Positions 1-7,623 are shown, counted from the stretch's first letter. The stretch: 34,562 nt of DNA from Elusimicrobiota bacterium (GCA_003153935.1 PMCA01000022.1:1-34562), one strand, 5' to 3'. A program made the numbers and translations. The notes: generated from the sequence alone by a model not told the origin.

Positions 1-8
1 TTTCCTCT
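1..8 (-). promoter_or_regulatory. Ribosome binding site of a leftward gene beginning just outside the window
   Basis: Read on the minus strand, the last bases are CAGAGGAAA, a Shine-Dalgarno-like AGAGG/GAGGA motif. It lies downstream of a leftward promoter (101-131) and a leader hairpin (49-79), so a start codon is expected a few bases left of position 1. The gene itself cannot be seen. Confidence 0.45.
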
Positions 9-48
9 GTTTTTTATTTTTGCCGCGCTAAGCCTATACAAAAGATAA

Positions 49-79
49 AACTTACAATCCTGAGCGCAAATTGTAAGTT
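49..79 (-). terminator. Leader hairpin with T-rich tail (attenuator-like)
   Basis: AACTTACAAT (49-58) and ATTGTAAGTT (70-79) form a perfect 10-bp inverted repeat with an 11-base loop. On the minus strand the stem is followed by TTTTATCTTTT, which resembles an intrinsic terminator. Because the hairpin sits about 15-45 bases after the predicted start of a leftward transcript, it could be an attenuator or the end of a very short RNA. It is less likely to be the terminator of the gene at 171-1145, which has its own hairpin. Confidence 0.55.
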
Positions 80-100
80 AGCTTGCTTACTCCAGTGTTG

Positions 101-131
101 ATTATATAGCAAATACGAACATACTTGTCAA
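101..131 (-). promoter_or_regulatory. Sigma70-type promoter, leftward
   Basis: On the minus strand TTGACA (126-131) is followed by TATATAAT. The perfect TATAAT (101-106) lies at 19-base spacing, and TATATA (103-108) lies at 17. A short dyad, ACTTG-T-CAAGT (123-133), overlaps the -35 box and could be an operator. Transcription would start near 94 and run out of the window to the left. Confidence 0.6.
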
Positions 132-133
132 GT

Positions 134-167
134 AAAAATTTTAGCACTGTACCTGGTAGTCTGCTAA
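134..167 (-). terminator. Intrinsic terminator of the leftward operon ending at 171
   Basis: TTAGCA (141-146) pairs with TGCTAA (162-167), with a further TAC/GTA pairing inside the loop. On the minus strand the hairpin is followed by AATTTTTAC. It begins only a few bases after the stop codon at 171, as expected for the end of the long cofactor and envelope operon. Confidence 0.6.
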
Positions 168-170
168 TTA

Positions 171-1145
171 TTATTCTATGACTTCCGAGGCGGTTTGCAG
201 TGCCGCCAGCGGCACAGTTAGCCCGATCACCCTCGCCGTATTGGCATTTATGACCATCCGGTACTGGGGGCAGGTAGTTACCGGCAACTTAGCCGGGTCC
301 GCTCCTTTAAGAATCGCTATGGCTAATGGGACGGTTGCGCGCGCTCCCTCGGCAAAATCGAAACCGACTGATAATAAAGCCCCTTTCCTTACCAGACTTA
401 TTAACGAAGTATAGGTGGGTATTTTGTTCGTATTGGCTATAGCTATCATACCTTCGCCAAAAGCCGAAATTTTAGCGTCCGCTAAGGTGACTATCACATC
501 GACCTTGCCGACCAACGGCTTGGTGGCTGCCGCTATCGAGTCCACCGTATTGGCCTCTTTGGGGATAGTAAATTCCAGAGGTACCAGGCCGATCGTGGCC
601 ATGGCCTTCTTCCAGGATTTCACCTGGCTGGCCGGCGCCTGATCATCGGGATTAAACAATAATCCTATCTTCTTGGCCTGGGGTAGCACATATAACAGGG
701 AGCTTAATTGCCGGTCAGCCGAGACTGAGCAATGACTGCCGGTGAAATTTGCTCCTGGTTTTTCCAGGCTATCCACCAGCTTGGCCCCTACCGGGTCGGC
801 TACGGCGGAAAAAATTACCGGTTTCTTTATATTAGCTTCCTTTATCGCCAGGCAATTAGGCGTCCCAGCAGTGAAAATAAGATCAACCATTGATTCCATC
901 TTTTTTAATTGAGCAATAAATAATTCCTTAGAGCCCTGCGTGTCCAGTACCATGAACTCGATATTTATACTGGCTTGTTTAGACGATTTTTCCAATTGGT
1001 CACGGAAAGCGTTCTGGGAAGTTGTATAATCCGGGTTGTCAAAATATACGGCCAGCAGGACCTTCTTAGAGTTTGCGGCGTACGCTGCGCCGGAAAATAT
1101 TACGAACATAAATAATAGGCTACTGATCAAAGTTAACTTTTTCAT
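171..1145 (-). CDS. ABC transporter substrate-binding protein (ABC_sub_bind / TrpX-like family)
   Basis: A 324-aa exported solute-binding protein. Residues 1-23 form a signal peptide ending in a typical AYA cleavage site. The segment ADPVGAKLVDSLEKPGANF (about 116-134) is the family signature of the ABC_sub_bind (PF04392) group, which binds amino acids or related small ligands for import. The ATG at 1145 is preferred over one 15 bases upstream because GAAGGG stands at good distance before it. No permease or ATPase gene is next to it: it is the last gene of the operon and a terminator follows directly, so its partners lie elsewhere or it acts as a stand-alone receptor. The ligand cannot be told from sequence. 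Confidence 0.85.
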   Translation of the reverse strand: MKKLTLISSLLFMFVIFSGAAYAANSKKVLLAVYFDNPDYTTSQNAFRDQLEKSSKQASINIEFMVLDTQGSKELFIAQLKKMESMVDLIFTAGTPNCLAIKEANIKKPVIFSAVADPVGAKLVDSLEKPGANFTGSHCSVSADRQLSSLLYVLPQAKKIGLLFNPDDQAPASQVKSWKKAMATIGLVPLEFTIPKEANTVDSIAAATKPLVGKVDVIVTLADAKISAFGEGMIAIANTNKIPTYTSLISLVRKGALLSVGFDFAEGARATVPLAIAILKGADPAKLPVTTCPQYRMVINANTARVIGLTVPLAALQTASEVIE

Positions 1146-1168
1146 AAATACACCCTTCATAAATTATT

Positions 1169-1918
1169 TTAGACTCCGGTGAAAAGAAGAGCCAGGTTCA
1201 ATACCACTAAGGCAATAAGCCCATAAAAACTGCCCTGATGCAGTTCAGCCGCCAGCGGGTTGCCCTTTTGCAGTACCTGTATATCCTCTACATAGATTAT
1301 CTCACAGGCGCCCGCGCCGCTATCGGTCCGGACGGTACTTGTTATCCACTGGTACTCTTCCGGCTTTTCCCGGTTGGTTTTGTCGGCATTTATCGCCTGG
1401 ACATTGACCAACTTTCCCTTGATCTTTATCTGGTCACCGGTATTCAAGCTTTTCAGTTTCCGCTCCAATTCCTTACTATTGATAATTAGATGATTATTGG
1501 ACAGTTGGTTGCCGTTAAAATCAAGATTACCGGTCCACTGGTAGTAGGCGAAACGGGAGTCTTGCGAAAAGGTCAAGGCGCGGCTCTGATAGACTTTGCT
1601 GGAAACGTTATTACCCCAGATCAGGCACAGGTCTTCCTGGAAAACTCCGGCATACGAATAGATACTGAAGCGCTTATAATTGAGCTGGTGCACCAGCAGA
1701 CCGTTGATCTCGTAGTTGAACAGCGGTTTGAGCCGGTATTCATAGCCCTGGTTAACGAACTTGATCTCCGGTTCATTTTTCGCGTCGGTCTGCAGGGGTT
1801 CCTGCAATACTTCGGGTACGATCTTATCCACCCCGCGATAATTGTTTTCCGTGAAATAGGTCACTATCCAGGTCACTACCATAAGTATGAATAAATAGCG
1901 GTTAAGCTTCTGCAGCAT
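1169..1918 (-). CDS. Membrane-anchored protein of unnamed family with OB-like domain
   Basis: A 249-aa protein with a membrane segment at each end (about 7-22 and 232-248) and a hydrophilic middle that probably lies outside the cytoplasm. Around residues 165-180 the stretch GDQIKIKGKLVNV resembles an OB-fold strand. A recurring DLCLIWG motif lies near residue 97 and GACEIIYV near 205. I do not recognise a named family. The start at 1918 lies inside the preceding gene, with a 17-base overlap, so the two are translationally coupled and probably work together with the M50-like membrane protein. No catalytic residues are evident. Confidence 0.75.
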   Translation of the reverse strand: MLQKLNRYLFILMVVTWIVTYFTENNYRGVDKIVPEVLQEPLQTDAKNEPEIKFVNQGYEYRLKPLFNYEINGLLVHQLNYKRFSIYSYAGVFQEDLCLIWGNNVSSKVYQSRALTFSQDSRFAYYQWTGNLDFNGNQLSNNHLIINSKELERKLKSLNTGDQIKIKGKLVNVQAINADKTNREKPEEYQWITSTVRTDSGAGACEIIYVEDIQVLQKGNPLAAELHQGSFYGLIALVVLNLALLFTGV

Positions 1919-2522
1919 CGGAATTCATATTCTCAAATTGTTGATAGAGAATATATCCTCCCCAGGCCAAAGCGGCCAAAATTATTATCACGCCCGCGCC
2001 ATGGCTCAGCCGCGCCAGGAAATGGTCATATCTCAGCCAGCCCAGCCGGCCCAGGAGATAATGCCAATCATGATAACCCGGCGCTTCCTGTCCGGTGACG
2101 CCGCCCAGCAGCATGATCACCTGGTCCCTGGCGTCGTTGATATAAGGAGCCAGGTCCAGGAAATTCTGGCCGAACCACCATAAGGCCACTGAGGCCCCAA
2201 AGGCGTCACGGTTTTTTATCAGGAAAGCGAACAATACTATCAGCGGCATCAATAATTGCATCAGGCTGCCGCCCAAATACTGAATGAACTCCCCCAGGAA
2301 CCCGAAAATGATATGCCCGGCTTCATGTATGGGCAGGTCAACATTGTGCATAACGGAATTCATGGCTTCATCCATGGGAGCGCGCATAAGGTTAAGACCC
2401 CAGAGAAAGAACAGCGCGTAGACCAGGACGCGGCCGTAAAAATATAGCGGTTCGGTTTTTTGCTGTTCCGGCAGGAACAATTCCCTGACAGTTTGTTTTA
2501 TATCCGTGAAATTAGCTAACAT
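1902..2522 (-). CDS. M50-like integral membrane metalloprotease homologue
   Basis: A 206-aa polytopic membrane protein. HEAGH at residues 66-70 is the zinc-binding HExxH motif of the site-2 protease type. It lies next to hydrophobic segments (about 32-46, 85-100 and 180-198). A later LDLAPYINDARDQ stretch could supply the third metal ligand, as the NPDG-type motif does in classical M50 enzymes. It is shorter than most RseP or SpoIVFB proteins and has no PDZ domain. Only a weak ribosome binding site precedes the ATG, which sits inside a 9-base tandem repeat (2521-2538). Its 3' end overlaps the next gene by 17 bases. Proteolysis is inferred; a non-peptidase role is possible. Confidence 0.7.
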   Translation of the reverse strand: MLANFTDIKQTVRELFLPEQQKTEPLYFYGRVLVYALFFLWGLNLMRAPMDEAMNSVMHNVDLPIHEAGHIIFGFLGEFIQYLGGSLMQLLMPLIVLFAFLIKNRDAFGASVALWWFGQNFLDLAPYINDARDQVIMLLGGVTGQEAPGYHDWHYLLGRLGWLRYDHFLARLSHGAGVIIILAALAWGGYILYQQFENMNSDAAEA

Positions 2523-2538
2523 TCGTGTTATTCGTGTC
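2521..2538. repeat. Two 9-base tandem units at a gene junction
   Basis: ATTCGTGTT (2521-2529) is followed by ATTCGTGTC (2530-2538), eight of nine bases identical. The repeat spans the stop codon of the thioesterase gene and the start codon of the M50-like gene. Confidence 0.6.
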
Positions 2539-2908
2539 TTATATTGAACGCGGTGGCTAAAAGGATGGCCACTAATTCTTTTTTCCTGGTCACTTCGATC
2601 AGGCAGACGGTAGTTTTTTTGCCTTCCTTGATCCGCTTGGCCCTGGCCTGTACGATATCACCGGCCCAGATCGGTGACAGGTAATTTATTTTCATTTCCA
2701 TGGCCACCGCTACGCGGCCCTTACTGTTGACCGCGCCGGCAAAAGCCCGGTCCGCCAGGCTGAAGATGGCGCCGCCATGGGCGGAACCGTTGGAGTTGGT
2801 ATGCCGGGGCAGTATCTTCAGCTGGAACGCCGCGCCGTTATTGACGGACTTTATCCCCAGATGATCGCTGAACGGGCTTTTTTTCTTTAGAAATTGTTTC
2901 TCCGCCAT
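2528..2908 (-). CDS. PaaI-family hotdog thioesterase
   Basis: A 126-aa single hotdog-fold protein that probably hydrolyses acyl-CoA thioesters in the cytoplasm. HGG at residues 44-46 and Asp53 match the PaaI pattern in which the HGG loop and an acidic residue on the central helix activate water. The length is typical for the family. GGAGAG stands just before the ATG. It lies 8 bases after coaX, so it is cotranscribed with the CoA-synthesis gene. A role in CoA ester housekeeping would fit that context, but the substrate cannot be read from sequence. Confidence 0.85.
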   Translation of the reverse strand: MAEKQFLKKKSPFSDHLGIKSVNNGAAFQLKILPRHTNSNGSAHGGAIFSLADRAFAGAVNSKGRVAVAMEMKINYLSPIWAGDIVQARAKRIKEGKKTTVCLIEVTRKKELVAILLATAFNIRHE

Positions 2909-2916
2909 AAACTCTC

Positions 2917-3693
2917 CTATTTTTTTATATCCTCATATATCAGGCGCAAACCGATCAAGGTCAGGTTCTGGTTGATCCTGGTGAATAATTTTTCCGCGTT
3001 CTGTATCAGGTATACCAGCCCGCCCGTACCCACGATAACCGGCTGGCCCTTGATCTCCCTCTTAAGTTGTTTCAATATCTCCTTGGACTGCCCGACAAAG
3101 CCGTACACCAGTCCCGCCTGCATGCTCTGGATAGTGTTCTTGCCCAGGCACCGGGGCGGGCGCACCAATTCCACTCGCGGCAATTTGGCGGTCCTCCGGG
3201 TTAGGGCCTCGGTAGAAATACCGATGCCGGGCGCGATCGCTCCGCCCAGGTAATCCCCATTGCGAGAAACCACGTCGAAAGTCGTGGCCGTGCCGTAATC
3301 GACAATGATCATGGCCTGCCCGGACTTTTTGTACATCTTCCAGGCGGCCAGCGCGTTCACGATCCGGTCCGCCCCAACCTCCTGCGGATTATCGTAATGG
3401 ATGGGCATTTTTACTTTGGCGGCCTCCACCACTATGGCTTTCATTTTGAAATATTTTTTGGTTACTTCCGTCCAGACCTCGGTCAGGTTGGGCACCACGC
3501 TGGCGATGATCGCGCCGGTTATCTCGTTATTATCAACTGGCATAGTGGTATCCACCAAACCCATCAGCTCCAAGCCATATTCGTCTACGGTTCTCCTGAT
3601 ATCCGTGGCAAACCGCCAGCTTATCAATAATTCTTTATCTCTAAATATCCCGATCACTATATTGGTATTGCCGATATCAATGGCTAATAGCAT
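2917..3693 (-). CDS. coaX: Type III pantothenate kinase
   Basis: A 258-aa ASKHA-fold kinase that phosphorylates pantothenate in the first step of coenzyme A synthesis. The N-terminal AIDIGNTNIVIGIF holds the phosphate-1 motif with catalytic Asp6. GADRIVNALAAW (107-118) and DYGTATTFDVV (132-142) are the signatures of CoaX, and a further glycine-rich VIVGTGGL motif follows near the C-terminus. The length matches the family. It lies 16 bases after birA, and the birA-coaX order is common in Firmicutes and several candidate phyla. It is the only pantothenate kinase visible here. Confidence 0.95.
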   Translation of the reverse strand: MLLAIDIGNTNIVIGIFRDKELLISWRFATDIRRTVDEYGLELMGLVDTTMPVDNNEITGAIIASVVPNLTEVWTEVTKKYFKMKAIVVEAAKVKMPIHYDNPQEVGADRIVNALAAWKMYKKSGQAMIIVDYGTATTFDVVSRNGDYLGGAIAPGIGISTEALTRRTAKLPRVELVRPPRCLGKNTIQSMQAGLVYGFVGQSKEILKQLKREIKGQPVIVGTGGLVYLIQNAEKLFTRINQNLTLIGLRLIYEDIKK

Positions 3694-3709
3694 TCTTCGC
3701 TCCTGTTCC

Positions 3710-4690
3710 CTAAACTATATGCACTTCGCCGGCTATGACACTCTGGGTCTTAGCGCCTGATCTTACCAGCAGCCGGCCCTCATTATCCATACCGGCGACC
3801 TGACCGCTAACCATTTCGTTGCCTTGTTTTACGTTGACCCGGCGCCCTTTGAGCGTATCCAAGCGGCGATAGTTTTCGATTATCTTATCCCAGCCGCCGG
3901 ACAGGAAAAGCTGGTATTGTATCTCCAATTGCAAAAGTATGGCCTGCAGCAGCTCAACCCGGTTGATTTTCGCTATCGGCTTCATGGACTCCATCAGGCT
4001 GGCAGCTTTTTTCCTTACTTCCCCGGGTAGAGAACTGACCCGCATATTCACATTCAGACCCAGTCCCAAAACCACGTAATTGATCCGGTCGCTTTCCGCT
4101 CCCAGCTCAGTCAGTATCCCGCCTGCCTTTTTATGATCTTTACCCGCAACTAATAGGTCGTTAGGCCATTTCAGACCCAGATCGATGCCGCAATAATTTT
4201 TGACCGCCAGGGCCGCAGCCACCCCGGTCAGCAAAGTGATACGGACCGCCTGAGCAGGGTGCAAATTAGGCCGCAGTACCAGGCTCATATATATATTTTG
4301 TCCCGTCGGGGAAAACCATTCATGGCCCAGGCGTCCCCGACCCCTGGTCTGCTTCTCCGCGATCACCAGGGTACCCTCCGGCGCGCCCGCCTGCGCCAGT
4401 TTCTTGGCGTAATCATTGGTCGAGTCTATGACCGGTAAATAGTATATTTTAGTTCCCAGTTTCCTGGTCTTCAATCCATGTTTGATCTCTTCCGGCAATA
4501 ACAAGTCCGGAGCCGTGCCCAGGATGTAACCGCTTTTGCGCCGGGACTGTATCTGGTACCCAAGCTTTTTCAGAGATTGGATCTGTTTCCAGACCGCGAT
4601 CCGCGAAACGCCCAGGTATTGAGCCATTTCCTGTCCGCTGACCGCGTTGCCGCTGTGTTTCTTTAACAGACCCAATATTTTACCGCGCAT
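3710..4690 (-). CDS. birA: Bifunctional biotin-protein ligase / biotin operon repressor
   Basis: A 326-aa protein that activates biotin to biotinyl-AMP and transfers it to carrier proteins. Residues 1-58 form a winged helix-turn-helix (LGVSRIAVWKQI, 26-37), so it may also repress biotin genes. The ligase core shows GRGRLGHEW (117-125), the biotinyl-AMP binding loop, and KWPNDL (174-179). The C-terminal SH3-like domain (about 280-326) is present. GAGG lies 7 bases before the ATG. No biotin genes or biotin-dependent carboxylase genes lie in the window. Confidence 0.95.
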   Translation of the reverse strand: MRGKILGLLKKHSGNAVSGQEMAQYLGVSRIAVWKQIQSLKKLGYQIQSRRKSGYILGTAPDLLLPEEIKHGLKTRKLGTKIYYLPVIDSTNDYAKKLAQAGAPEGTLVIAEKQTRGRGRLGHEWFSPTGQNIYMSLVLRPNLHPAQAVRITLLTGVAAALAVKNYCGIDLGLKWPNDLLVAGKDHKKAGGILTELGAESDRINYVVLGLGLNVNMRVSSLPGEVRKKAASLMESMKPIAKINRVELLQAILLQLEIQYQLFLSGGWDKIIENYRRLDTLKGRRVNVKQGNEMVSGQVAGMDNEGRLLVRSGAKTQSVIAGEVHIV

Positions 4691-4699
4691 TATATAACC

Positions 4700-5515
4700 T
4701 CAAATTATTTCCAGGCTGATATCCAGGGCTGTCGCTGAATGGGTAAGCGCGCCTATGGAAATACGGTCAGCCCCGAGGCCAGCGTATTTTTTTACGTTCG
4801 CAAGAGTTACCTTGCCCGAGATCTCGATCAAGGGTTTAGGTCCCTGTTGCCTGATCATTTTAATAGCTTGCCGTAAAACGCCATCATCCATATTATCCAG
4901 CAATATAATATCAGCAATGCCCGTCTTCAGGATCTCCTTCACCTGTTTTAAATTTTCCGCCTCTATCTCAACCTTCATATTCTTAGGCTTATGTTTTAAT
5001 CTGCTAACTGCCGTCTGCCAACTGCCGACTAGTTTTAAATGGTTATCTTTGACCAGGATCATATCGTCCAGACCCAGGCGATGATTGCTGCCCCCGCCGC
5101 AGAGCACGGCGTATTTCTCCAATACGCGCAATCCGGGAGTGGTCTTGCGGGTATCCAGTATCCTTGTCCCGGTCGGTTTTACCGCCGCGACAAACTTCGC
5201 GGTAAGCGTGGCTATGCCGGACATCCTCTGCAAAAAATTCAGGGTGGTCCGTTCTATCAGTAGGATTTTCCTGGCATCGCCCTTTAACTCGGCTATTATC
5301 TGGCCCTTTTTCAACGGTTCGCCATCCTGCACCTTTTGCTTATAGGCGATCCCCTCGTGCTTCAGGATCTGTTCCGCCACCGGCCAGCCGCAAAAGATCC
5401 CGGCGGCTTTGGCCAGCAAAATGGCCTTTACCTTCCTGGCCGGTATAAGCAGGTCGCTGGTAATATCCCCGCGACCAATATCTTCCTTTAAAGCGCGCTT
5501 AATTATCTCGTTCAT
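4700..5515 (-). CDS. nadC: Nicotinate-nucleotide pyrophosphorylase (quinolinate phosphoribosyltransferase)
   Basis: A 271-aa enzyme that makes nicotinate mononucleotide from quinolinate and PRPP in de novo NAD synthesis. LKEDIGRGDITSDL (9-22) is the N-terminal signature. DTRKTTPGLR (121-130) with the Arg/Lys quinolinate-binding residues, GGGSNHRLGL (140-149) and KDNHL (156-160) complete it. The start overlaps the yjbQ stop by 4 bases (ATGA). nadA and nadB are not in the window. A pair of 14-base tandem units (5001-5028) lies inside the gene in frame, in the less conserved stretch after KDNHL. Confidence 0.95.
   Translation of the reverse strand: MNEIIKRALKEDIGRGDITSDLLIPARKVKAILLAKAAGIFCGWPVAEQILKHEGIAYKQKVQDGEPLKKGQIIAELKGDARKILLIERTTLNFLQRMSGIATLTAKFVAAVKPTGTRILDTRKTTPGLRVLEKYAVLCGGGSNHRLGLDDMILVKDNHLKLVGSWQTAVSRLKHKPKNMKVEIEAENLKQVKEILKTGIADIILLDNMDDGVLRQAIKMIRQQGPKPLIEISGKVTLANVKKYAGLGADRISIGALTHSATALDISLEII
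5001..5028. repeat. Two 14-base tandem units inside nadC
   Basis: CTGCTAACTGCCGT (5001-5014) is followed by CTGCCAACTGCCGA (5015-5028), 12 of 14 bases identical. On the coding strand this reads through WQTAVSRL without disturbing the frame. Confidence 0.55.
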
Positions 5516-5904
5516 TCTGTCACCTTGATCCAGACTTCGCGTTCACGCGGACCGTCGAATTCGCAGAAATATATCCCCTGCCAGGTCCCCAGCGCCAGCC
5601 GGCCGTTCTCAACTATTATTTGCTTTGTATTACCTATCAGACTGGATTTGATGTGCCCGGCGGAATTCCCCTCCGCGTGGGTAAAGTAATCCCGCTCCGG
5701 CACCAGTTTATTAAGCTCTACGAGCATGTCTCTGCGCACCGCCGGATCCGCGTTCTCATTGATGGTTACTCCGGCCGTGGTATGAGGGACAAAGACCAGA
5801 CAGACGCCGTCTTTAAGCTTGGACTTCTCCACGGCGTCCCGGACCTGCACCGTGACATCGATCATTTCAGTGCCTGACTTGGTAGTAACCTGGAATTTAA
5901 TCAT
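5512..5904 (-). CDS. YjbQ / UPF0047 family protein (first copy)
   Basis: A 130-aa cytoplasmic protein of the YjbQ family. Family members form trimers, and some show weak thiamine-phosphate synthase activity; the physiological role is unsettled. The family landmarks VFVPHTTAGVTINEN (38-52), the HIKSSLIG histidine segment and the GTWQGIYFCEFDGPR C-terminal signature are all present. It overlaps both neighbours by 4 bases: the HD-GYP gene upstream and nadC downstream. A second, diverged YjbQ gene lies at 25293-25706. Confidence 0.88.
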   Translation of the reverse strand: MIKFQVTTKSGTEMIDVTVQVRDAVEKSKLKDGVCLVFVPHTTAGVTINENADPAVRRDMLVELNKLVPERDYFTHAEGNSAGHIKSSLIGNTKQIIVENGRLALGTWQGIYFCEFDGPREREVWIKVTE

Positions 5905-7190
5905 CTATTGGCTATCTTATCCTTGGAATAGGCATTGATGAAAGCCTGGGCGATGATCGGATCGAACTGCGTGCCCATGCCCCTCTTGATCTCTTCCAAC
6001 GCTTCGAAACCTTCTTTGCGCGGACGGAACGGCCGGTCCGTGGTCATGGCGTCGTAAACGTCGGCTACGGCCAGGATACGCGATTCTATGGGTATCGATT
6101 CTGCTTTAAGACCCTTAGGATAACCGGTACCGTCAAATCTCTCCCGGTGCGCCAGGATAATTTCCGAAACATGTTTAAGTTCATCCACTTGTTTGATTAT
6201 CTGCGCGCCTACTACCGGCTGTTTCTTCATGACCGCCCATTCCTCCGGAGTCAGCTGTGTTTTCTTTTTCAGCAGTTCTTCCGGCATGGCCTGCCGGCCG
6301 ATATCCAGCATCATGCAAGCGGTAAAAAGGGTTTGCCTGGTTTCCTGAGAGCCGGTAAATTCCGAGGATAATTCATCCCAGATGGCCTGGGAGTATTTCG
6401 TAACCCGCTCGGCGTGACCGCGGATTAACGGGTCCCGGACCTCGATAGTCAAAGATAATAATTTAAGCACGCTGACGAACCAGTTCATGTTCCTGGCCGA
6501 TAAGGCTTCGTTTTCCTTATTCTTTTGGGCCAGCTCTTTGGTAGCCACGGCGATCTTCAGCTCCAGGTTACTGTTCAGGTCCTTGACCTTATTCAGCAAT
6601 TCCAGGTTCTCGGTATTTTTCCGGGCCAGGTCATCCTGGCGCTTTTTGACCATGTCGATATAGCTGGAAACCATCCAGGCGGTCAGGGCCATAAAATTCA
6701 CCCGGACGAACAGGGTGCTGATCAGTTTCTCGTAAGTTATTTTGTTGATGGATACCAGGTAAGAGGAATAATCGAAGATCACCAGCACCATGATGTACAT
6801 TAATGCCGAAATAACAAAATCTAAAACTATTTTTTTCTTATTAAGAGAAAACCCTCCCATAGTTATGATCAGCAGGTACATGATATAGAACGGGCTGTTG
6901 ATGGTACCGGTAAAGACGATCAGCAGTGTGATCAAAGCTATATCCAGTACCCGGTATAGGTATTCGGAGAACAGCGATAGATTCTTACCCTTCTTCAGGG
7001 CCAGCATCATCCCGGAGTTGAACAGCACCACCACCAATATCGCCCCGGTCAGGATAGGCTTCATGTTGGCCAACTCTCCGATATACGAAAGGAAAGAAAC
7101 CATGATCACGGCCATGCATAGAAAAGCCCACCTGGTAGCAATATCGTTTTGCATGCGTGCTTTTATTTGTTGCAGTTCGTCGGCGACCAT
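5901..7190 (-). CDS. Membrane HD-GYP protein with degenerate metal site (paralogue 1)
   Basis: A 429-aa protein with five or six N-terminal membrane segments (about 20-185), a coiled coil (about 186-235) and a C-terminal HD-GYP domain (about 240-420). Active HD-GYP enzymes hydrolyse cyclic di-GMP at a two- or three-metal centre. Here the HD histidine is Leu295 (MMLDIGR), the KxHP histidine is Gln324 (MKKQPVVG) and the second His of the HH pair is Arg349 (HRERFDGTGYP). GHAERV, Asp296, His348 and the late VADVYDA Asp are kept. Catalysis is therefore doubtful and a binding or sensing role is likely. It follows a receiver-only regulator by 20 bases, with GAGG before the ATG. Its close paralogue lies at 14957-16252. 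Confidence 0.9.
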   Translation of the reverse strand: MVADELQQIKARMQNDIATRWAFLCMAVIMVSFLSYIGELANMKPILTGAILVVVLFNSGMMLALKKGKNLSLFSEYLYRVLDIALITLLIVFTGTINSPFYIMYLLIITMGGFSLNKKKIVLDFVISALMYIMVLVIFDYSSYLVSINKITYEKLISTLFVRVNFMALTAWMVSSYIDMVKKRQDDLARKNTENLELLNKVKDLNSNLELKIAVATKELAQKNKENEALSARNMNWFVSVLKLLSLTIEVRDPLIRGHAERVTKYSQAIWDELSSEFTGSQETRQTLFTACMMLDIGRQAMPEELLKKKTQLTPEEWAVMKKQPVVGAQIIKQVDELKHVSEIILAHRERFDGTGYPKGLKAESIPIESRILAVADVYDAMTTDRPFRPRKEGFEALEEIKRGMGTQFDPIIAQAFINAYSKDKIANR

Positions 7191-7210
7191 TTGTACCTCG
7201 TTTTCTTGTT

Positions 7211-7594
7211 TTACGTACTGGGCTTATCCTGCTTCAGCAACTCGCCGACCTTGGCCAGCAGAAAATTACCGTCGAACGGTTTGGTCAGGAAAAGATTAGC
7301 TCCGGTCTCATAACCGATCTCTTCCTCCACCGGCTGGCTCCGCGCGGTCAGGATGATGATCGGGATAAAGCTGTAGTCCTTATCGAATTTGAGCATGCGG
7401 CAAACCTTATATCCTTCTACTTTGGGCAGCATCAGGTCCAGAATGATCAGGTCCGGCTTTTCGTTCCGGGCCATTTCCAGGCCCTTGAACCCGTCCTCAG
7501 CCACCATTACCTCATAGCCCGCGCCCAATAATCTTTGCTTCAATACTTCGACTATATCCGGTTCATCATCAACGATTAACACTCTTTTCGCCAT
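7211..7594 (-). CDS. Stand-alone response regulator receiver (CheY-like)
   Basis: A 127-aa protein made only of a receiver domain. The acidic pocket VDDEPD (8-13), phosphoacceptor Asp53 (LILDLMLP region), the Thr/Ser-type TAR motif (83-85) and the conserved Lys105 (TKPF) are all intact, so it should be phosphorylated. There is no output domain. No histidine kinase gene lies in the window. Its place between the TPR/HEAT membrane protein and the HD-GYP gene suggests that it relays a signal by protein contact. GGGAG precedes the ATG. Confidence 0.92.
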   Translation of the reverse strand: MAKRVLIVDDEPDIVEVLKQRLLGAGYEVMVAEDGFKGLEMARNEKPDLIILDLMLPKVEGYKVCRMLKFDKDYSFIPIIILTARSQPVEEEIGYETGANLFLTKPFDGNFLLAKVGELLKQDKPST

Positions 7595-7623
7595 ATTCCA
7601 CTCCCTTTTTCACACGCGCTTTT

